Source: Rhizomys pruinosus (lineage: Eukaryota > Chordata > Mammalia > Rodentia > Spalacidae). Taken from it: a stretch of 64,000 nt of DNA. The translations under genes and the position numbers were made by a program. Below the pieces are notes generated by a model. The model did no database searches, was not told the DNA's origin, and saw only the letters and a list, made by a program, of their open reading frames with translations. Of this stretch, positions 56,660 through 64,000 are shown piece after piece. How positions within the stretch are numbered: position 1 is the first letter of the stretch; every line of letters starts with the position of its first letter. The stretch is taken from NCBI GenBank assembly GCA_009823505.1, contig VZQC01000544.1, forward strand, positions 2,190,460-2,254,459. Direction: 5' to 3'.

Positions 56660-57145
56660 TTGGACATGGGCACTGATAGGTTTCCCAGGCCCCAGCGGAT
56701 ACCACCATGACATGCACTATGGACAGCACTAATTAGGCTTGATAGAATTTTTTAAAGGAGACATTACCGCGGCTGGAGAGATGGCTCAGTGGTTAGGAAG
56801 CACTGACTGCTCTTGAGGACCTGAGCCCAATTCCCGGCACCCACATGGTGGCTAACAACTGTTCGTAACTCCAGTTCCAGGGGATCTAACTCCCCCTTAT
56901 GATCTTGGCAGACATTATACAACACTGGTGCACTTACACACACGCAGGCAACACACATAAAATAAAAATAATAAAATACATTTTAAAAATTGCTTAACAA
57001 AGAAGATATGAAACTGGGAGGAGGGACATTTGGGGATAGAATACAGGAGGAATTAGAGGAGGGAAGTGGGGGTGTATATGATCATATTCTATTGTACATA
57101 TGTGTGAAATACTCAAGGATAAAGAAAAATGTTAATTAAATAATT
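56660..57145 (+). mobile_element. L1, Lx-type 3' end, + orientation
   Basis: ttggacatgggcactgatag, then after the SINE gggaagtgggggtgtatatg atcatattctattgtacata and caaggataaagaaaaa. Confidence 0.55.
56770..56992 (+). mobile_element. B3-type SINE
   Basis: cggctggagagatggctcag to aaaataaaaataataaaata; inserted in the Lx 3' end. Confidence 0.88.
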
Positions 57146-57830
57146 CCAAGTTAAGGAGCTGGGAGAATAAGTGGCATTATTTTATCAAATGAAAGACAGC
57201 GTATTCAGGAACTTAAACTTTATGAGCCATTCAGACCCAACGTGTGGACCTAAGATAACCATCACGGCCAGTACAAGTTATTACAAGTTTTAGAAACATT
57301 CACACAACCTTCAGAAACCAGTAGTATTTAGGAACATAATGGGCCCCTGTCAGTTATTTGCTCACAGGGGCTAGCAGATGAGCCTAGACACTGTTTCCAC
57401 CTGACTGCAGGAATGGACATAATCTGGACTAGTGACTTTCACCTAACCTTGCACCCAAAATGTTATAATGTAAACGAGATCACTGAGTCTAGTCCTCTAG
57501 TGAGCTGAGAAAACCTTAATCCCTCAGGACCCCATCTTGTTCTCCACCCAAGACAGCGAATGATGTGAATATGCATGACTAACACATCAAAGCACTTGAA
57601 GAGGTGGGCATGCTTTTCTTATTGAAAACACTGAGAATTGAGAATCTGTAACTGTGTGTGTGTGATAGGATTAGGGAATCAAGGGCAAGACTTTCTGATA
57701 GTTCCATACTACAGCTGAAGTAATGGGTTCTCAGAGTTTGGGTCCATCTTGGCCCAAAATGAATGCCAAGAGTCAGGCTGTTTCTTTATCCATGCGTAAC
57801 TGTAATGTGGCTTAGAAAATGCTGCAACAG
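57146..57830. other. unique intergenic sequence
   Basis: No element recognised. Confidence 0.45.
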
Positions 57831-58065
57831 GGGGCTGGAGAGATGGCCGAGAGGTTAAGAGTGCCAACTGCTCTTGCAGAGGATCTGGGTTCAATCTCCA
57901 GCACCCACATGGTGGCTGAGAACCGTCTGTAATTCCAATTCCAGGAGAACTCCAGTTCCAGGGGAATCCAACGTCCTCTTCTGACCTCCACGGCATTGCA
58001 GGACACGGGTACACAGACCTACATGCAGACAGTACATTTGTACACATAAAAAAAAAAAAAAAAGA
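57831..58065 (+). mobile_element. B3-type SINE, long subfamily
   Basis: Complete copy, perfect flanks gaaaatgctgcaac at about 57816 and 58066. Confidence 0.94.
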
Positions 58066-58079
58066 AAATGCTGCAACTA

Positions 58080-58497
58080 ATGACTCAAATAACTTATGTT
58101 TCCTGAGGCCTTTTCCAGTCTATTTTAGTCTAAACTGGAAAGTAGGTTCTGATCTCAGTCCAAAATAAATAGGGACTTTGGACAAGCCTTGAGCAATGAT
58201 TTTTTTACTTGGGTAAGAATCATTTCTAATTCATCATTATACTCTCAGCTCTTAATGCCATACTTGGCATGGAGTAGAGGCCTAGTGAGCTGAACAAGTG
58301 AGGTAGGGTGACTACTCATGAAGCAGGGTGTTGGAAACAGGCCAGGTATCCAAGGGATGTTAAAATTACAGGGGAAGGAACAGAATATGGCTTCTGAGTC
58401 ATCAATTTGATTCAACACTGAAGGAAGAGAAACTATTTTTAAAATAAAATGCATGCTGTTAAATGAGGAATATAAATTTTTAAATGGGAAATAAGAG
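58080..58497. other. unique intergenic sequence
   Basis: No element recognised. Confidence 0.45.
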
Positions 58498-59185
58498 CAT
58501 TTTAATACTTTTATTGATGAATTGTGTATTTCATTCATTATCTTTCAGTCCAATTTAGACACATTCCCCTCTACCTGCCTCTACCCCACCCCTGTTCATA
58601 CCTTCTGCCATAAATGTCTTGCATCTTTCTCTCAGCTTTTCCATAATTTTTCACTGCAGAGGCTTGTTGTTTGGGGCAGAATTTAACTGTATCAGGCCAG
58701 TTCCTTAATCCAGCCTTTATGTTGTTGTTGTTCCCTCCCCTTTGTATTTATGCCTACATATCACATATGTATCAAAATTATGACCTCTGAGAATAAACTG
58801 GATGTTAATTCCAAAATATGTTTAAGCATTCACATTTTTCCCCTTTAGTTTTATATTACTCTAAGATATGAATATGTCCCTTCCACCCTTATACAGTAAT
58901 TACAGAGTCTGAAAATAAGTGGTAGGTCAATTCTAGAGACCTATAAGAGATTCACATTATAACAACACAGTTGCTTTCAGATAAAAAGAAATATAACAAT
59001 AACGTTGTTCAGCATGCCTTTCAACTGGGGATTTGGTGTTAGCATCCACAAATGAGGGAAACCATTCGCAGTTTGTTTTTCTGGGACTGTATTACTTCAC
59101 TTAGCATAATGTCTTCGAGTTCCATCCATTTACCTGCAAAGTTCATAATGTCATCTTTCCTTACCACTGAATAGTGATGAAAAAT
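58498..59185 (-). mobile_element. L1 3' end with end of ORF2, minus orientation
   Basis: ttttattgatgaattgtgta, C-rich tract, whole 3' UTR, then gcatccacaaatgagggaaa and ttcgagttccatccatttac (reverse of the ORF2 end). Confidence 0.88.
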
Positions 59186-59555
59186 AACAACACAGTTCTT
59201 TTTTGAAGCCCTGTAATTGGAAAGAACATTTCTTTAGTCATGGAAACAACCCAGATCAAGGCCATGGATGACTGGTCTGCCTTAAGATTCTTTGGTGAAA
59301 ATGATTCGGGCTAAATTTAGGGATCTCTTGGGTCTGCTGCTGACATTCTGTAGTATGACTTCTTAGTGTCTATCCAGTGTGAAAATCCCACTGCAGTCCC
59401 TGATGGCCCTTTTGTACAATGAAGTTCCTTACTGCAATCCCCTCTTAAGGCTTGCTATTAACTAATTGTATTTTTCCTGGTGAAGTGTATAAAGATTTTG
59501 TTACCATCCAGGGGTCTTGATCAGGTCCATTTTCTTTTGACAATTAAAAGGCAGG
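59186..59555. other. intergenic sequence
   Basis: No element recognised. Confidence 0.4.
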
Positions 59556-60000
59556 AAAAATAATCTCAGGCACAGAAGAAAGCAACACATAACAACTTTT
59601 ATTAAAAGTAAAATGCACACATGCACACACTTGTGCTGAGAGAAAAGCTCTCCACAAGGGGTGAGGGGATTTGGAAACCAAAAATCCAAAGCCCCAGGTC
59701 CTCTTAAGGGTTTTTGCTGGTGTGGGGCAGGTCCTCCTCCTATAATTTTGAATTGATCAATTTAAACAAAGAAGAGAGAGACAATAGGCTACAGCTTCAA
59801 ATGCAATGTGTCCAGGTCCAGCCTTGGCTTTATCTGAACTGGTGGGGACCCGTCAGCCAGAAGGAAGCCTTGTCACCAGGAGGTGACAAGGCTTCAGGTC
59901 TGTGTTTCTGGTGGAAGAAGGAGGAAATTCAAAATTTTCCTGCTTATCTGTGGCCTTGTCTGCTTGTCAGGGATTTAGTCTCTCACTTTGATGACTGGTG
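59556..60000 (-). mobile_element. possible ERV LTR, minus orientation
   Basis: On the minus strand: ccccacaccagcaaaaaccc, then acttttaataaaagttgtta with AATAAA, then a T-rich downstream stretch. Ends and family not resolved. Confidence 0.4.
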
Positions 60001-60361
60001 ATATCCCTTCTCTAGTCCAATCCCACCATCTACCACCCTACACTGCCCCAAGGCTAAGCCATGGGCCAAGTTGCAAACAAAACTGAGAAAATCTTCCAAT
60101 TTGAACTCATATAGCCAACTGAGTGTTCTTCAGTCATGACTGAGGACGCAGCATACTGTCCGTCAAAGGCACCTTAACAAGCTGGTTTGTGCTCCTACCA
60201 GTTCAGCGGCTACATCCAAAACTAATCCCAAACTTACTGTCATTTCATTATGGACATATTCTGTGGAGCGGGATTTCAGAGCACAAAGAGATGGCTTAGT
60301 TCTCCTCCAAGATATTGCAAATGACAAAAATTCTTCCCACACATAACTTCATCCAAAATCA
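60001..60361. other. intergenic sequence
   Basis: No element recognised. Confidence 0.4.
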
Positions 60362-60470
60362 TGGAGAATGATGCACATCTGTAATCCTAGCATTTTGGAG
60401 CCTGAGGCAGGAAGATCACTGTGAATTCCAGGACAGCCTTCGCTACAGTATGAGGTCTTGTCTCAAGATT
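60362..60470 (+). mobile_element. old B1-related SINE
   Basis: gcacatctgtaatcctagca, cctgaggcaggaagatcact, aggtcttgtctcaaga. Confidence 0.65.
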
Positions 60471-61089
60471 TAAAAAATATTAAACAGACTTCATCCAAAC
60501 CTCTACATTAAGAGACTTGATCAAACTCCAGATGGTTTCAAGCAGCCTAAGGCAGAGTCACTGTACTGATTCACCCCCATATATACAAAGTCCTGTTTAG
60601 GAAGCTCAAAGCTGCCAAGGAATTTACTATGTGTTCTAAACAACAATTATCATAGGCCCATGATCTCCCTTTTCTTAAAATGTTTACTAAAAACTTACAA
60701 CTATAAATTCTTCCTCTTTGCCTTTGAGATGTGTTGTGTCTCCTACAACCAAGGAGTCTCTTAGTGAATTGAAAGCCATTCCTTTAGAATGTAATTACCG
60801 GGAAGCATGTTCTTCAAGGCCTATAAGAGAGTACAAGTCTGGCTTTGATAGATGCAAGTTAGCAATCAATCCATTCTGCCACATGGCAATACACAGGGAT
60901 CAAACTTCTGCTTTTTGTAATTTTTCACTTTCTCAACTCTTTTAACATCTGCATAACCCATCTCACTTTCCCTTTAAAATATCCAATAAATTCTACACAG
61001 AGTGCAGATTACACTGGGGCCTCTCCCCTATTGCCACAGCCTTTAAAATAGGTTTCTACATTCTTTGTCAGAGACCAGTTTTGCTTATC
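60471..61089. other. intergenic sequence
   Basis: No element recognised. Confidence 0.4.
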
Positions 61090-61450
61090 TTTAACAAGGT
61101 ATGATTCTCAGTTGGAGAGAACTCCAATGGTTTGAGCTCCCACTGGATGGAATTATCTGGAGACTCTCTTACTCATGTGGTCTGGTGCCTAGGCTGGGAC
61201 TGTTAACTGGATCACTTATAATTGGCCTCTGCATGGGGCTTGGACTTTTCAATATATGGCTATTGGATTCCAAAAGGGTGTTTCTCAGAAACAAGTAGCC
61301 CAAGAGCTCATGACTTGGGGAGCAGAGAAACCAGAGGAAAGCTTCGAGGTTTTCCATGATCTCTTCTCAGAAGTCACAAATCATCATTTCTGTTCTATTC
61401 TGTTAGTCAAAGTATTCATAAGTCTTCCAAAATTAAAGGGGCAAGTGCAC
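61090..61450. mobile_element. possible old mammalian interspersed repeat
   Basis: tcatgtggtctggtgcctag gctggga and ttctcagaagtcacaaatca recall a widespread mammalian repeat that I cannot name. Confidence 0.35.
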
Positions 61451-61979
61451 AGCCCTCTATTTCAAAGCAATACATGCTGAATAATGGGAACTATACTTAA
61501 AAAAACACCACATTTACCAAGTTCCAAATACAGTAGATTCTCATGATTTGAAAAAAAACAAACAAACAAACAAACAAAAAACTGTGGGCATAGGGAGATG
61601 ACCACCCTGCTCTGAATTCTGAGGGTTTCAGGATTTCAGCCACACCTGTAGCCCATTCTTACCACATCAGTTTGGAAGATGGTCTTTATCCTATCTAGTT
61701 GTCTTGACTGAATTCATCCTGCCTTAAATTGTTCTCAAGTTTTTGCTATTCATGTCTGGATCTAAAGTATGAATGGTGTCCCTGTGCCATCTCTCTGTGT
61801 AGACAGCCTATTTAATATTGTCATCCACAAGTATTAAATAAACACAAATTAATAATCAAAGAAATAAGCACAACTATCTGTTGTCCACTTATAATGAATG
61901 GTATCATATTCAATGACAGTGAGCCCAGCTTTGTCTCAGCATGGTCTACATAAAGAGTGCTAGGCCTGCCACTAGGGCT

Positions 61980-61982
<3 letters not shown>
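61451..61982. other. intergenic sequence
   Basis: Contains an (AAAC)n stretch near 61555-61580; otherwise nothing recognised. Confidence 0.4.

Positions 61983-62042
<60 letters not shown>
61983..62042. repeat. (GA)n microsatellite
   Basis: About 30 GA units, nearly perfect. Confidence 0.96.
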
Positions 62043-62046
<4 letters not shown>

Positions 62047-62109
62047 GACTGTGAATGAAGGATGCAGAAACAGTAATGGTAGTAGCCGTGGTTCATTAAG
62101 AGTGAAATT

Positions 62110-63785
62110 GAACATCAGCTACACAGGAAATAAGGTCAACAATCAGCAAGTGGGACCTCATTAAACTCAAAAGCTTCTGTACAGTGAAAGAAACAAAGAA
62201 GCAAAGAGAAAACACACAGAGTGGGAGAAAACCTTCACCAGTGATACAGCTGACAGAGCATTAACATCCAGAGTATATAAATTACTCAAGAAACAAAGGA
62301 TCAAGAAAACAAATGACCCAATCAAAAGACAGAGTAAAGAGCTGAACAGAGACTTGGCACAAGTTAGGAAGTAAAGATGTCTGAGAAACGTCTTAAAAAG
62401 TGTTTCTCAGACATCTTTACACTGGCTGGCTATGATAAAGAAAACAAATGATACTAAATGCTGGAGAGGTTGTGGGGAGAGGGGAACACTCATTCACTGC
62501 TGGTGGGAATGAAAACTCATGCAACCCCTATGGAAAGCAGTGTGGAAAACATTTAAAAGACTCAAAATGAACCTACCACCTGCCCCAGCCATACCACTCC
62601 TGGGTATATACCCACAAGACTCGTCCTATTGCAGAGATACATGCACAGCCATGTTTATTGCAGCTCTTTTCACAATAGCAAGGAGCTGGAAGCAACCCAA
62701 GTGTCTTTCAACTGATGAATGGATAAAGAAAATGTGGTACATTTACACAATGGAGTTCTATGCAGTGGTAAAGAAAGACGACATCATGAACTTTGCATGT
62801 AAATGGATGGAACTAGAAGCAGTTATGCTAAGTAACAGAGTCCCAGAAAAACAAATCACGTATGGTGTCCCTCATTGTTAATCATAATACCAAATCCTTA
62901 TTTGTAAGGCAAGCTGAGTAATATTTTTCTTTTTTAGTACATATAACACCTGATGCTACTATAAAAAATATATTAAAACATATCAGCTTGCTATGTAACT
63001 TAGGAATGTAAAGTAATATTTCTTTTTACCTGCATACAACTCTAATCTTACAATGTGAATTTCTAGACATGTTTTGAAATTAAGCTATAGTTTTATTTTC
63101 AGACAACATAATTTTGATATATGTGTGGTGGGTTTTATATTGCTCCAAAATATTTTGCATATTTTGGAGCAATATATATGCTCCAAAATATATGCATATT
63201 TTGGAGCAATATAAAACCAAAGGGAAACAACAGCAAAAGACTTGTTCAAAGAACTGACCGAAACAGTAAACTTTTGCCCAAAACAGTAAACTTCTGCATT
63301 AAAAAATTTTTAAAAAGGGATTTGAGATCTCCTGAGCCCAGCGGCAGGAAGAGGGGGAGACAGGTAGGAACTGGGTGTCTTGGCGAGCTGATTGTTGATC
63401 CTTTGGTCCTGCTGTCTTTGGTTTGATTGGCCTTTGTGGCTGTGAGGTTGGAGTTATCCTCCCAGCTGGGATTAAAGGTGTGGTCTTTGGCTTGATTAGA
63501 TCTAGTGGCTGTGGGGGCAGAGTTATCCTCCCAGCCGGTATTAAAGGCACGCTTGTGTGACTCTTGAGATTTGAGATCTCCTGAGCCCAGCGGCAGGAAG
63601 AGGGGGAGACAGGTAGGAACTGGGTGTCTTGGTGAGCTGATTGTTGATCCTAAAAAAGACTGAGAAAAAAGATGCAAGACATATATAGCAGAAAGTACAA
63701 GCTCTGAGGGGTGGAGGGCATGGAAGGGGGGAAGGGTCTAAATTTGATTAAGAAATGTATGAAATGCACAAAATTTCAATAACAA
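62110..63785 (+). mobile_element. 5'-truncated L1: ORF2 end plus 3' UTR
   Basis: The C-terminal part of ORF2 is readable ([17 protein letters not shown], then [30 protein letters not shown]), with an upstream frame break, followed by the 3' UTR with two palindromes and a 340-bp insertion, and an end caaaatttcaata. Not able to move by itself. Confidence 0.88.
63311..63652 (+). repeat. insertion in the L1 3' UTR bounded by 82-bp direct repeats
   Basis: About 82 bp (tttgagatctcctgagccca ... gattgttgatcct) occurs at 63319-63399 and 63568-63651, one mismatch. Between them lie two related pieces each with gagttatcctcccagc and attaaaggt/c. L1 sequence resumes at aaaaaagactgagaaaa. Confidence 0.8.
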
Positions 63786-63795
63786 GTAATGAAGT

Positions 63796-64000
63796 GGGGC
63801 TGGAGAGATGGCTCAGTGATTGAGAGTGCCAGCTGCTCTTGCAGAGGACCTGGGGTCGATTCCCAGCACCCATATGGTGGCTGAGAACCGTCTTTAAGCC
63901 AGGCGTTGTGGCACACAACTTTAATCCTAGCATTCGGGAGGCAGAGGCAGGTGGGTCTCTGTGAGTTCAAGGCCAGCCTGGTCTACAGAATGAGTTCCTG
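63796..64000 (+). mobile_element. composite B3-B1 SINE, second copy, cut by window end
   Basis: B3 head ggggctggagagatggctca to gagaaccgtctttaa, then directly gccaggcgttgtggcacaca and the B1 body. The junction is the same as at 7781. The tail is outside the window. Confidence 0.85.

Noticed and set aside
62519..62881. 120-codon plus-strand frame as a host gene
   Set aside because: It is the C-terminal part of L1 ORF2 in a truncated element.

Overview
The window is nuclear DNA of a rodent. It is dense in B1 (7SL-derived) and B2/B3-type (tRNA-derived) SINEs, rodent L1 (including Lx-type) fragments, a MaLR LTR and rodent microsatellites. The low-divergence B3-type copies and the B1 form do not look like typical mouse or rat consensus, so I favour another muroid or dipodoid rodent; the species cannot be fixed from the sequence.

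The only recognisable host gene is the 3' end of Adamts12, on the + strand. Five coding exons are visible: four thrombospondin type-1 repeat (TSR) exons at 4384-4536, 16891-17070, 21754-21897 and 33881-34040, and the terminal PLAC exon at 46852-47030 with its stop codon. All have canonical AG/GT borders and compatible phases (0,0,0, then 1). Together they encode TSR5-8 and the PLAC module of a secreted metalloprotease. A mostly repeat-free stretch from 47031 to about 50635 is probably the long 3' UTR. The rest, to 64000, reads as intergenic repeat-rich DNA; in human the next gene on that side is TARS1, which is not reached here.

The introns (12.4, 4.7, 12.0 and 12.8 kb) hold nested SINEs, L1 3' ends in both orientations, a solo LTR with a perfect 5-bp target duplication (12957-13558), a 420-bp polypurine tract (7212-7635), a ~44-bp minisatellite (39190-40380) that decays into scrambled units, and then a CpG-rich repeat-free block (about 41200-41945) unlike anything around it.

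The most interesting items are: a composite B3-B1 SINE present twice with the same junction and, in one copy, flanked as one unit by a target duplication; the CpG-rich block after the minisatellite; a ~0.85-kb unnamed repeat present twice next to L1 3' UTR pieces; an Adamts12 exon lying between two complementary halves of a B1; and several local duplications and palindromes. No prokaryotic genes, CRISPR arrays or RNA genes were found.
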